Below are positions 9,848-19,800 of a DNA stretch of 64,000 nt, piece after piece. The translations under genes and the position numbers were made by a program. Each line of letters opens with the position of its first letter. Position 1 is the first letter of the stretch. The DNA comes from Burkholderiales bacterium (lineage in GTDB: Bacteria > Pseudomonadota > Gammaproteobacteria > Burkholderiales > UBA11063), in NCBI GenBank assembly GCA_020697255.1, contig JAJFBE010000001.1, positions 372,001 to 436,000 on the forward strand, given 5' to 3'. The notes below the pieces were generated by a model. That model did no database searches. It worked only from the letters and a program-made list of their open reading frames with translations, and was not told where the DNA came from.

Positions 9848-9900
9848 GGCCCGAACCGGGAATGACAGTGGGGTGGATTCCCGCTTAAGCGGGAATAACA
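9848..9900. repeat. dRS3-like palindromic repeat
   Basis: Contains TGGATTCCCGCTTAAGCGGG followed by AATAACA, an inverted repeat of the ATTCCC-N-GGGAAT type, next to a half copy ACCGGGAATGACA. Related degenerate copies occur at 29506-29540, 51525-51552 and 61615-61658. Similar elements are abundant in Neisseria (dRS3) and other AT-rich proteobacteria. Confidence 0.75.
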
Positions 9901-9921
9901 ACTAAATGAAAATACTATTGC

Positions 9922-11217
9922 TTATTTGCGAGAATCCAGTTTTACGTAATCACGTAATGAATATCCTGTATATAATTGTCTTGGACGGCTAATCTTCAGA
10001 TCAGCCTCCCCAATCATTTCCTGCCATTGAGCAAGCCATCCAACAGTTCTAGCCAGAGCAAATACAGCAGTAAATAATTCATTGGGTATTCCTATTGCCC
10101 GCAAAATAATCCCTGAATAAAAATCCACGTTGGGATATAATTTTTTTTCTATAAAATATGGATCAGATAGCGCTACTTTTTCTAACTTCATAGATAATTT
10201 AAACAGTGGGTCATTGTGTTTGCCCAAAGCCTCTAGCACCTCGTAACAAGTTGTACGCATTATTTTTGCCCTTGGATCCATATTTTTGTAAACACGGTGG
10301 CCAAAGCCCATCAGGCGGTATTTTTTATCTTTTACACCCGCAACATAGCTCTCTACCTTAGATTCGTCGCCAATTTCAGCTAACATTTTAAGTACCGCTT
10401 CATTGGCACCGCCATGTGATGGTCCCCATAAGCATGCTACACCGGCAGCTACAGCTGAAAACGGGTGCGTTCCCGAACTACCGGCAATACGTACTGTTGA
10501 AGTAGATGCATTTTGCTCATGATCAGCATGTAATAACAAAATGCGGTCAAAAGCCTTGGAAATTACTGGATTTGCTACATATTCCTCACATGGTGTAGCA
10601 AACATCATATACAAGAAATTGGAGGCATAATCTAAACTATTTTGCGGATACATAAACGGTAAACCATTAGTATAGCGATAACACATGGCGACTATTGTTG
10701 GCATCTTTGCAATCAGTCTGTGTATTGAGATTTCACGATGCTCAGGTGATTTAAAATCAAATGCATCGGGGTAAAAAGCAGCCAATGCACCAACAATCCC
10801 GGTTAACATCGCCATCGGGTGGGCATCACGTCTAAAACCTTTGAAAACACTAACCAATTGATCATTTATCATAGTATGATACTTTATACTCTTTTCAAAA
10901 GCTTCTTTTTGCGCTTTATTTGGCAATTCGCCATGTAATAATAAATACGCACCTTCTAAGTGAGTAGATTGTTCAGCCAACTGCTCAATCGGATAGCCAC
11001 GATAAAATAACTGCCCTTTATCCCCATCAATAAAAGTGATTTTTGATTCGCAAGCAGCAGTAGATAAAAAGGCCGGATCATAGCTCCACATCCCATAACC
11101 GCTACCCAGGGTACGCATATCAATCACACTTTGACCCAATACTGGCTCTAGTACTGGCATTTTGGCCACGCGCCCGTCACCAAAATCTATGGTTACTGTT
11201 TTTGTATTTTCACTCAT
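9922..11217 (-). CDS. gltA: Citrate synthase
   Basis: Condenses acetyl-CoA and oxaloacetate to citrate. The 431-residue length fits the NADH-sensitive Gram-negative hexameric type, with the N-terminal domain ending near the [18 protein letters not shown] segment. Catalytic regions are visible: [16 protein letters not shown] with the active-site His, [15 protein letters not shown] with the second His, and the later NVDFYSG with the catalytic Asp. It starts two bases after the sdhE stop codon and so belongs to the sdh operon. A second, shorter citrate-synthase homologue at 56232-57380 is the methylcitrate synthase. Confidence 0.96.
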   Translation of the reverse strand: MSENTKTVTIDFGDGRVAKMPVLEPVLGQSVIDMRTLGSGYGMWSYDPAFLSTAACESKITFIDGDKGQLFYRGYPIEQLAEQSTHLEGAYLLLHGELPNKAQKEAFEKSIKYHTMINDQLVSVFKGFRRDAHPMAMLTGIVGALAAFYPDAFDFKSPEHREISIHRLIAKMPTIVAMCYRYTNGLPFMYPQNSLDYASNFLYMMFATPCEEYVANPVISKAFDRILLLHADHEQNASTSTVRIAGSSGTHPFSAVAAGVACLWGPSHGGANEAVLKMLAEIGDESKVESYVAGVKDKKYRLMGFGHRVYKNMDPRAKIMRTTCYEVLEALGKHNDPLFKLSMKLEKVALSDPYFIEKKLYPNVDFYSGIILRAIGIPNELFTAVFALARTVGWLAQWQEMIGEADLKISRPRQLYTGYSLRDYVKLDSRK

Positions 11218-11218
11218 A

Positions 11219-11479
11219 TTATGTTTCCTTCAAATAACTGGTATTTCTAATTTGATCTATAATGCTTTGCAAATTTGCATCTGACAAACGGGCGCCACCT
11301 TGTAATAAAGAAAAAATATCATTATCATCCATTTGTAAAACTTCATTATAACAATCAAGCTCCCTATCTGATAGCTTATCAAAATTCCCGCTGGCTATAA
11401 AGCGGTCAAAATATAAATCAAGCTCGAGCATTGAGCGCCTTGAACGCCAGCGCATCTTTTGTTTCTTTATATAGTCCAT
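11219..11479 (-). CDS. sdhE: FAD assembly factor SdhE
   Basis: Small helical protein that promotes covalent flavinylation of SdhA. Its 86 residues are the normal length. The alignable segment [16 protein letters not shown] corresponds to the family's RRGxxELD motif, but the motif Gly is Ser16 here. The rest ([28 protein letters not shown]) resembles the Neisseria homologue as I remember it. It sits between sdhB and gltA, the usual betaproteobacterial position. Confidence 0.9.
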   Translation of the reverse strand: MDYIKKQKMRWRSRRSMLELDLYFDRFIASGNFDKLSDRELDCYNEVLQMDDNDIFSLLQGGARLSDANLQSIIDQIRNTSYLKET

Positions 11480-11484
11480 CTGGC

Positions 11485-12198
11485 TTACACAGCCCTGGCA
11501 ACCATTATTTCCTTAATCTTGCCAATTGCCCTGGTGGGATTTAAGTGTTTTGGACATACATCAGCACAATTCATAATCGTATGGCAGCGAAATAAACGGT
11601 AAGGATCGTTTAGTTCATCCAATCTTTCATTAGTAGCCTGATCACGTGTATCAGCAATAAAACGATAAGCCTGAAGTAATGCAGCAGGACCTAAAAACTT
11701 ATCAGGATTCCACCAAAATGATGGACATGCTGTCGAACAACAAGCACATAAAATACACTCAATTGTACCATCTAACTGTGCCCGATCTTCTTGCGATTGT
11801 ATCCGTTCGCGTTCTGGCTGTGGCCTATCATCTATAACATATGGTTTAATTGAATGGTATTGATTAAAAAACTGTGTCATGTCCACAATCAGATCACGAA
11901 TTACCGGTAAGCCTGGGATAGGACGAAGTATAATATTGCGTCCCAGTGAACTAATATCAGTCAGGCAAGCTAATCCATTACGCCCATTGATATTGATTGC
12001 ATCTGAACCGCAAACCCCTTCACGGCAGGACCTGCGGAAAGAAACCGAATCATCATGTAGATCTTTAATCTTCATTAACACGTTTAATAATTTGGTATCC
12101 AGTGGATCAAGTTCAACCGTATAATCCTTGTAATAAGGTTTTTTATCTACCTCGGGATTATAGCGATAGATAGAAACTTTAACATGTTTTTTACTCAT
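11485..12198 (-). CDS. sdhB: Succinate dehydrogenase iron-sulfur subunit
   Basis: Carries electrons from the SdhA flavin to ubiquinone. All three cluster sites are visible in 237 residues: [2Fe-2S] SCREGVCGSDA with a later GLAC, [4Fe-4S] CILCACCSTACP and [3Fe-4S] CHTIMNCADVCP. It lies 17 bases downstream of sdhA on the same strand and six bases before sdhE. Confidence 0.97.
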   Translation of the reverse strand: MSKKHVKVSIYRYNPEVDKKPYYKDYTVELDPLDTKLLNVLMKIKDLHDDSVSFRRSCREGVCGSDAININGRNGLACLTDISSLGRNIILRPIPGLPVIRDLIVDMTQFFNQYHSIKPYVIDDRPQPERERIQSQEDRAQLDGTIECILCACCSTACPSFWWNPDKFLGPAALLQAYRFIADTRDQATNERLDELNDPYRLFRCHTIMNCADVCPKHLNPTRAIGKIKEIMVARAV

Positions 12199-12215
12199 AA
12201 CTTAACTCCGTATTA

Positions 12216-13970
12216 TTAATACACACGCTTAGCCGGTTTAATATACTCTACACTTAATGGTTCAGTATGTACAGCTTTATATTCAAGCCTGTTGCCTTCA
12301 CTATAAAATAATGAATGCTTCATCCATTTTTCATCATTTCTCTCCGGAAAATCTTCCCGGGCATGCGCACCGCGCGATTCGGTGCGCTCGCGCGCTGCAA
12401 TCATTGTAGCTACTGCAATTTCAATAGTATTGGCAAATTCCAATGCCTCTACCATTGCAGTGTTAAATACTTTTGATTTATCTGCAACAAAAATATTATT
12501 AGCACGTTTTTGTATTTCAAGAATACGGCTGACGCCCTCATCCAATTTTTTTTGGGTTCTAAATACCGAAGCATGCTGCTGCATACAAACTTGCATATCA
12601 CGCCTTACATCAGCAATCTTTTCACCAGTTACGGCATCTCTTAATTTAGCAACCCTGGCTAGTGTTTTTTCTGCCGCATTTGCCGGCAATTCTTTAGCTT
12701 CATCTAGTGTTTTCACAAATTTTATAACACTATCACCGGCAGATTTACCAAATACTACCAGATCAAGCAATGAGTTAGTTCCCAGACGGTTAGCACCATG
12801 TACTGAAGTACAGGCACACTCGCCTGCTGCATAAAAGCCACTAACTACTTTTTCATTTACACCATCAAGGACTTCACCGTTATAATTAGTCGGTATACCG
12901 CCCATCATATAATGACATGTCGGTACAATTGGGATCGGTTCTTTTACCGGATCAATACCTAAAAATTGAATAGAAATCTCACGAATACCTGGCAGACGTT
13001 GCTCAATTACATCCCGGCCCAAATGATCCAGTTTAATTAGCACATGATCCTTATCTTTACCACAGCCGCGGCCTTCATTAATTTCGATTTGCATCGCCCT
13101 AGATACCACATCGCGGGATGCCAAATCTTTGGCAGTTGGTGCATAACGTTCCATAAAGCGTTCACCATTTGCATTTAAAAGATAACCACCCTCGCCGCGT
13201 ACTCCTTCGGTAATTAGTATGCCAATACCAGCTAATGCAGTTGGGTGAAATTGCCAGAACTCGATATCTTCTACAGGCAGCCCGGCCCGAAGTGCCATTC
13301 CTACTCCGTCACCTGTATTGATAAAGGCATTGGTTGAATATTGATAAATCCGCCCAGCTCCACCAGTTGCAAATAGTACTGCTTTAGCATGAATAATATA
13401 AACTTCGCCAGTTTCCATTTCCATGGCGGTCACACCAACTACATCACCGGCATCATTCCTGATCAGGTCAAGCGCCATCCATTCAACTAAAAAGTGGGTA
13501 TTGGCTTTAACATTACGTTGGTATAAGGCATGTAACATTGCATGTCCGGTTCTATCTGCAACTGCACAGGCTCTACGTACCGGTTTTTTACCAAAATCAG
13601 CCATATGCCCGCCAAATGGACGTTGATAAATCTTACCATTTTCTAAGCGATCAAACGGCATACCAAAATGTTCCAGTTCAACTACAGCATCAGCTGCCTT
13701 ACTACACATAAATTCAATTGCATCCTGATCTCCAAGCCAATCGGCTCCTTTTACAGTATCATACATATGCCAGTGCCAGTTATCTGGCTCTACATTGCCC
13801 AAAGATGCAGAAATACCGCCTTGAGCTGCAGCAGTATGCGAACGGGTTGGAAATACTTTAGATAATACAACCGTCTTAACACCAGCTTCTGATAATTGTA
13901 GTGCTGCGCGTAAACCTGCTCCGCCGCCGCCAACAATTACTGCATCATATTTCATTACAGGTATTGTCAT
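12216..13970 (-). CDS. sdhA: Succinate dehydrogenase flavoprotein subunit
   Basis: Oxidises succinate to fumarate. The 584-residue protein has the Rossmann FAD fold [13 protein letters not shown] at the N-terminus, the flavin-attachment region SHTAAAQGG, the substrate-site motif [21 protein letters not shown] and the C-terminal [18 protein letters not shown]. The length and motifs are complete. It is the third gene of sdhC-D-A-B-E-gltA. Confidence 0.97.
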   Translation of the reverse strand: MTIPVMKYDAVIVGGGGAGLRAALQLSEAGVKTVVLSKVFPTRSHTAAAQGGISASLGNVEPDNWHWHMYDTVKGADWLGDQDAIEFMCSKAADAVVELEHFGMPFDRLENGKIYQRPFGGHMADFGKKPVRRACAVADRTGHAMLHALYQRNVKANTHFLVEWMALDLIRNDAGDVVGVTAMEMETGEVYIIHAKAVLFATGGAGRIYQYSTNAFINTGDGVGMALRAGLPVEDIEFWQFHPTALAGIGILITEGVRGEGGYLLNANGERFMERYAPTAKDLASRDVVSRAMQIEINEGRGCGKDKDHVLIKLDHLGRDVIEQRLPGIREISIQFLGIDPVKEPIPIVPTCHYMMGGIPTNYNGEVLDGVNEKVVSGFYAAGECACTSVHGANRLGTNSLLDLVVFGKSAGDSVIKFVKTLDEAKELPANAAEKTLARVAKLRDAVTGEKIADVRRDMQVCMQQHASVFRTQKKLDEGVSRILEIQKRANNIFVADKSKVFNTAMVEALEFANTIEIAVATMIAARERTESRGAHAREDFPERNDEKWMKHSLFYSEGNRLEYKAVHTEPLSVEYIKPAKRVY

Positions 13971-13984
13971 TGTCTATAATCCTT

Positions 13985-14338
13985 TTAAATCCAGAGAATT
14001 TTGATAGAGTACATCAAGCTACCTAGTAGCCATAAAATTGTAAACACATAAAATATCAGGCGTAATCCGGCACAATTTATATAATCCATCCATAAATCCC
14101 TGATTCCAACCCAGGCGTGTAATACCAAGGCAATAAAGAAAATTTGTACAAAAAATTTAACAAATATATTTTGAAATAATGCCTGCCAGGAACTAATACC
14201 CGAATTAACCTGTGTTGCAATGTATGCTATAAAAATAAAAAATACTATGGCTGAAAATAGCATAATAACTGCTGTTATTCTTTGCTGTAACCATGAACCT
14301 AACCCGTAACCAGCACCAGTTAAATTGCGTTTTACCAT
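13985..14338 (-). CDS. sdhD: Succinate dehydrogenase membrane anchor SdhD
   Basis: A 117-residue protein with three membrane segments. Together with SdhC it binds haem b and ubiquinone and anchors SdhAB. The likely haem-ligand histidine lies in VLHAWVGIRDLWMDY. The start codon overlaps the 3' end of sdhC by seven bases. Confidence 0.92.
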   Translation of the reverse strand: MVKRNLTGAGYGLGSWLQQRITAVIMLFSAIVFFIFIAYIATQVNSGISSWQALFQNIFVKFFVQIFFIALVLHAWVGIRDLWMDYINCAGLRLIFYVFTILWLLGSLMYSIKILWI

Positions 14339-14715
14339 ATTAACACCCCTAAAACTGCAGTTAAAATCAAACTCAGGGCAATTACTACCCGTGCTGTCAT
14401 TTTTGCCGTTTTAATTGATGTACCTTTATCTATATCCAAAAATAAGAAACGTACTCCTGAACACATATGGTACATAAAGGCTGCAATTAATAATATATAT
14501 ACTACTTTCATTACCCACGAAGAACCAATACTATAAGCAGTGGTATAAAAATCCGGACTGGTTAAGGAAAGATGCAGGATAAATAAAATAAATGGTATAG
14601 ATAGAAACAAAAGAAATCCGGATATCCGGTGTAAAATAGAAGCTTTGGCCGTAATAGACATCTTAAGCCCAATGGTAAACAGATTTAAAAATTTAGGTCG
14701 CATGCCGCTTTGCAT
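14332..14715 (-). CDS. sdhC: Succinate dehydrogenase cytochrome b556 subunit SdhC
   Basis: First gene of the succinate dehydrogenase operon. The protein has three membrane segments, the family's N-terminal ISGFLLFLSIP region and the haem-binding MYHMCSGVRFLFLD. The listed ATG gives 127 residues. Starting at the internal Met5 (MRPKFLNLF) is equally plausible and closer to homologues. Confidence 0.92.
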   Translation of the reverse strand: MQSGMRPKFLNLFTIGLKMSITAKASILHRISGFLLFLSIPFILFILHLSLTSPDFYTTAYSIGSSWVMKVVYILLIAAFMYHMCSGVRFLFLDIDKGTSIKTAKMTARVVIALSLILTAVLGVLIW

Positions 14716-14891
14716 AACTAAAATACTCCATGATATAAATAATTAGCGTAATTTTAGCATGAATTGTGCACTGCGTATATAATAACCTGTTCAATATCTC
14801 CTAATTTATGTAAAAATGTATAAATTTGAGTTAAAAAAGAAACCCTAGATAGCAAAATATCAAAAGCATGTGATATCACGTAGCAAAAGTA

Positions 14892-15354
14892 TTATTCTTG
14901 TTTTCTTGCCTGCGTTTTTTTATTTACTGATTGCTGCTTAAGGTTATTGTTCATTATTTCTACCTTCGAATGAGCATCTACAGATTTACCCAGTAACTCA
15001 TCATATCCTACTTGCCAATTTGGAAATTTAGGTGAAAACGGTGACGCTTTACCAGCATCAATCATATCAAGATTCTCATAAAATGCTCTCATATTTTGGT
15101 TATATTCATGTGCAAAACCCTGTACTAACTTAGTCAGGTACAGATTTACAGCCCATGTGGTATGTTCACCTACATAGAAATCGTCACGCTAAGCTTACAA
15201 GCCTTGTGATAGAATTTGATTCACTAAAATTGGCATTAATTGGATCAAGTATTGCAAATTTTAATTCAGCGTATTCCTCTTCAACATTAGCAAAACATAT
15301 GGGAGTTAAAAAAACCAATATTATTATAAAAATTAAATTGATGAAATTTTTCAT
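14892..15354 (-). pseudogene. Frameshifted small secreted-protein gene
   Basis: Read on the minus strand, an ATG at 15354 follows a good AGGGGAG site and starts a 56-codon frame whose first 22 residues form a signal peptide ending PICFA. It stops at 15184. From there the neighbouring frame (DDFYVGEHTTWAVNLYLTK...) continues open to the stop at 14892 without a credible start of its own. One single-base indel near 15184-15190 would join both halves into a secreted protein of about 150 residues. I do not recognise the family. A sequencing error would give the same picture. Confidence 0.6.
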
Positions 15355-15580
15355 AATTAAGTCTCCCCTTGCGCAAAGTTGACTTTATTAAACTGCTCTA
15401 ATTGTTATCTCTATAAAGTTTATTGTAAATAAATTTTAAAAGAAATAGAATACGGATTTTCAGTAGCTCTGTATATTTACAACCTAGATATGCTATAATC
15501 GCTTAACTATATTTGGAGCAATGCTAACTGAGATCCATGTCAAAGCAGAGTAAGCAGAAAAGTTAATTTTGGAGAAAATT

Positions 15581-16585
15581 ATGAATGGTACTAAAAAATT
15601 TGTCACTTTAGGCAGTAATAACCTGCTGGTTTCCCAACTTGGTATTGGTTGTATGGGTATGTCCGAATTTTATGGTTCAACTGATGATAATGAATCAATC
15701 AGGACTATTCATAGAGCATACGAGCTTGGAGTTAATCATTTTGACACAGCCAATTGCTATGGTTTTGGTCATAATGAGCAGTTACTTGCCAAAGCAATAA
15801 AAAGCCTTGATCGAGACAAATTGGTTATTGCTACAAAATGCGGAATTGAACGGAGGGCAGAAGATCCTACTTTCCTGGACGTTGATAATAACCCACAATA
15901 TATAAAAAAATGCTGTGAAGATAGCTTAAAAAGGCTTGATGTAGAATACATTGACTTATTTTACCTACACAGAATAAACCCGGCCACCCCCCTTGAAGAT
16001 AGCATGCAAGCAATGTCTGAACTAGTACAAGCAGGTAAAATCAGGAATATTGGTTTATCTGAAGTAAGTGCCAAAACCATTGCAAAAGCAAATGCAATAC
16101 ACCAAATTACCGCAGTACAAAGCGAATATTCCCTGTGGAGCCGTGATGTAGAAAAAGAGGTTCTACCTCTTTGCAAATCCCTAAGTATAGGTTTTGTTGC
16201 GTTTAGCCCTTTGGGTAATGGGTTTCTTAGTGGGAAAATAAAAAATACAGATACTTTAAATAGTGATGATATGCGCCAGGTCCTACCTCGGTTCAAAACA
16301 GAAAACCTTGCACATAACTTACAGATAGTTAGTGCTATTGAAGAGATTGCAAGTGCTAAAAGCTGTACACCAGCACAAGTTGCATTGGCCTGGATTCTGG
16401 CGCAAGGCGATCACATTACAGCCATACCCGGAACTAAAAGAATTTCTCATCTGGAAGAAAATATGAACGCCGGGGATGTTAAATTGAGTGCTTACGACCT
16501 TGAAAAACTATGTACTACAATCCCGGCTGGTTTTGCCAAAGGTTCGCGCACCCTAGAGGGTCTTGAAAAGTTTGCAAATAACTAA
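15581..16585 (+). CDS. Aldo/keto reductase
   Basis: NADPH-dependent carbonyl reductase of the AKR superfamily, 334 residues, with a TIM-barrel layout. The Asp-Tyr-Lys-His tetrad is visible in FDTANCYG, VIATKCG and LFYLHRINP. The phosphate-binding end has ITAIPGTKRISHLEEN. I start it at the ATG at 15581, preceded by GGAG, rather than the TTG at 15569. It converges on the NRPS-kinase gene. Because that NRPS ends in a reductase that should release an aldehyde, this enzyme could reduce the product further, but nothing in the sequence proves the link. Confidence 0.9.
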   Translation: MNGTKKFVTLGSNNLLVSQLGIGCMGMSEFYGSTDDNESIRTIHRAYELGVNHFDTANCYGFGHNEQLLAKAIKSLDRDKLVIATKCGIERRAEDPTFLDVDNNPQYIKKCCEDSLKRLDVEYIDLFYLHRINPATPLEDSMQAMSELVQAGKIRNIGLSEVSAKTIAKANAIHQITAVQSEYSLWSRDVEKEVLPLCKSLSIGFVAFSPLGNGFLSGKIKNTDTLNSDDMRQVLPRFKTENLAHNLQIVSAIEEIASAKSCTPAQVALAWILAQGDHITAIPGTKRISHLEENMNAGDVKLSAYDLEKLCTTIPAGFAKGSRTLEGLEKFANN

Positions 16586-16660
16586 TTAGGCAATATATAA
16601 TAGCAACCACAGGGAAAGTTCTTAGTAAAGATTCAATTCTGGCAGAAAGGTTTCGTTGCA

Positions 16661-16701
16661 TACCAGTAAATTCCATAAACAACTTATTAAATTTACTGGT
16701 A
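16661..16701 (+). terminator. Hairpin downstream of the aldo/keto reductase gene
   Basis: A perfect 12-bp stem, TACCAGTAAATT with AATTTACTGGTA, encloses a 17-base loop. It lies about 75 bases after the aldo/keto reductase stop codon. The following T-run is weak, so terminator function is probable rather than certain. Confidence 0.5.
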
Positions 16702-16758
16702 TTGTAATATATAATTAAATTACTCAACAAAAAAATAACCTAAAAAAGCTAATTTTGT

Positions 16759-16880
16759 TATAATAGCGTATCCTAAGAGCGTAAGCCGTTTTACTATAGG
16801 GGGGCCCTGTACTATAGACAGTTTTGCTGACGCGGCTCTTGGAGCACTCACAGGGCCCGTCTTATCTCTCTTATCTCTGC
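16759..16880 (+). other. Hairpin-rich element with a candidate -10 box, possible small RNA
   Basis: The convergent intergenic region holds a TATAAT at 16759-16764. It is followed by a GC-rich stem, GGGCCCTGT at 16802-16810 with ACAGGGCCC at 16850-16858. A smaller hairpin CTGT-ACTATAG-ACAG lies inside, and AAGAGC...GCCG (about 16775) is complementary to CGGCTCTT (about 16833), which would form a pseudoknot-like alternative. GC content is visibly higher than the flanks. No clear -35 or T-tract is present. It could be a small RNA or a structured terminator for the NRPS-kinase gene. Confidence 0.4.
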
Positions 16881-16896
16881 TTAGTCTTTGAAGAAA

Positions 16897-19800
16897 TTAT
16901 CGTAAAGCCTTAATTGTTTTTTGCTTGACCTTAGTTTGCCCTATTTTGGGAAAGCTTAGAACAAATTCAACACCTTCCGCCACGGCCGGGTTTAAGCTAA
17001 TATCACCACCAAATAATCGCATTGCATTTTTGCAAAACTTCAAGTTTTCAGAATAATTGGGTAAATTTTCAAACTTAGAAGGCGATGTTATTTGCTGGCC
17101 ATTTAACATTTGCATAGTATAACTTATAAGCAAATGATTGTGTTTTGTCATACTTTCTGTATCAATATGAATATTACCCACACCTTTTTGCTGTTTTATC
17201 TGGCTTGCTATATAACGTAGGAGTATGCTTATAATTACCTCTACAATTAGTTTATTTCCCAAAAATGTGAAAGACGAAAAATAATGGGGCTTTCTTATGT
17301 CATTATTATCCAGCAAATGCACATCATTTTTTAATGCCAGCTGCGACAATTCATATATACTACTTTGTGATATCTCACCTTGAAAAAACTCAGTATAATT
17401 TTTTATATTGCCATTAAGGATATTTCCTGCCTGCTGAATAATGTCACGATTATCTTCAGACTGCTTCTGCCTGTCTTTTACAGACTTGATAATTGAATCA
17501 AGCCGTGCATTACTTGCTCCAGATTTCAAACGCCCCTTCCGGGTTTTATGCACCAAATCTTCAATATCAGAAAAATAATAACGCTCATCACGATAATTGG
17601 CATATATAAAATTAGCCATTACCTCCCTAAATATCTCTGACCTAATCAATTCATCCGATTTTTGCGGTGGCTTAATATATGGGCTTAGTAATGCCTCTAT
17701 ATCATCATAATGATGCTTAGCAATGACCTTTAAATAATCTGGTACTGAGTCAAACTTATCACCCGAGGAAATATACAGATCAGTAAAACCATCATTGTGT
17801 AACTTCTTCGCTAAAGAAAAGCCTGTATTGGTAAAACTAATCCCTTCTATGTCACCATCATAATTCTCAAAATTATTATCCAGTATAATTTTAGTATCTC
17901 TTTTATATTTATATACATTATCTAAAAAAGATTTTACATCATTAAATACCGCTACATTTCTACCTTTTAAAACAGTTTTCAGCAAGTTTTCTGTAAGCGG
18001 TTCGTAATCATCAACAACCACTAATTCAAGTTGAATAAGTTCCTTGATATCAGTTTTTTGTTGTGCAAAATGATTTTTACCTGAAGTTACAAAAATTGGA
18101 ATCTCCAAAGCCAATAATTTAGGTAGGATTTTAGTATTAGTGGCTAGTGCTGATTTTTGTACCGGTTTATCTTCATAACGACTTGTGACCAAAACTGAAC
18201 GCTTTAACCCGGTTTTTTGGATTATATCTAAACCATTTAATCCTTGTTTTAATAATTCATAATCAGTAAGCAAAAATACTCTTTGTTTTTCTGCTGTAGA
18301 CAATGCATTAATAAAATCAATTGCTTCATTCCCCTGGTTAAAGTGTTTTAATTTAAAGTGAGGGGCAGCAACAGCAAATCTAGAATCCCATGAGCCATGA
18401 ATTGACGGGTCATCATCCACAACTATTATTATGTCATTATCTTTCAATTCCAATTTTTCACAAACCCAAATCGGAGGTATGGCTTTTGGAAAAGTCAGGA
18501 CTATTTTTGTGCCAGCCCCCGGTTTAGAATTAATAGTAAAACTACCCTTATTTTGCGCCAATGTTTCCCTAACTTGCGTAAGACCAATGCCATGTCCATC
18601 TTGCTTTCCTGCGGTAACTGCAATATTATTCATAATCTTATCCAGTACTTCTTGCGGCATACCTTTACCATTATCCTGGATAGTGATTTTAACCATATCA
18701 TCTTCACATTCAAGTTCTACTACCACCTCTCCTTCTTTTTTCTCCAATGCATCTACCGAATTATTGATTAAATTGGATAACATACTTTTAAACCCTACGG
18801 CTGGTATATTTATGAATGTGAAATAACTGCCTTGATGAAATTTGTTGGTAAATTTAACCGGCAAATTTGTATACTGCCATCTTTTTTCGCTTAAAATTTC
18901 GGTTATTGCCCCCGATACCAACAATGATAAAGATTGATTCTGCGTTTCCGAGTCAGGCGTAACTGGCTTATAATAGCTGAGTAAATAATTTGCCAGATCA
19001 TTGATCCTGTTACCTGCATCTCTTAATGTAACTCTCTCTTCTTCAGGAAGATTAGCAGCCTGTGATTTAGCAATGTATGTAATACTTGCAACCGGTGGCC
19101 GTAAATCATGGGCAACCCGATCAGCAACTTTCCTAAAATTTTGTTGTTCTTTGGCAATAGCTTCAGAGGCTCGTTTTTCTAGTTTGTGTACCTCGTTCTC
19201 TAGCCGCAGGCGTTCGGACTCTGCCGCTTCTTTTTCAAGCATTACTTGTTTAATTTTATTTTGTGCGTCCAGTTTTCTATTTTCATGTTTTAATCTGTCA
19301 GCTTCTTTTTCAGCTGTAATTTCAACAGAAGTACCAATAATTCCAAATATTCCCCCCTCATAGTCACGTAGTGGAGCTCTAATTGCAGTAAAATATCTAT
19401 ATTTGCCGGTGCTTACATCAACAATTTTATCTTCTTTAATTGACGTTTTACCTGTCCTTATCACTTCCTTAATATCTTTCTGTAACACATCTGCAACTTC
19501 TTTATTTTTATACAATTCATATACTGTTTTATTTATTATATTTTCCTTCACAATTGCACCTGTAGCCTTTAAAGTCCCTTCATTAACACTAATAAACCTT
19601 CCTATAGTATCCATCAAATAAAAAGCTGCTGGAACCATTTGTGCAATAAAATCAAGATGTTTTAATATTTGCTCTCTTTCCATCATTTTATTTATCCTTA
19701 TAAAAGACTGCTTTATAATGTGAGATAACATTTCACTATTAATATTAGGCCAAGTAAAGCTAAGATTGGTTAATATAGTATTGGTTCTATCTTGCGAAAT

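Noticed and set aside
9811-15140. The shared string CCTGTACTAACTTAGT at about 9814 and about 15119
   Set aside because: A 16-base match between two places in AT-rich DNA, with no longer similarity around it; it could be chance or a remnant of a small repeat, and I cannot support more.
16802-16858. GGGGCCCUGU...ACAGGGCCC hairpin considered as 4.5S (SRP) RNA
   Set aside because: The ends resemble 4.5S RNA, but the conserved SRP loop (GGUCAGG...AAGCAGCC) is missing and the hairpin is too short.
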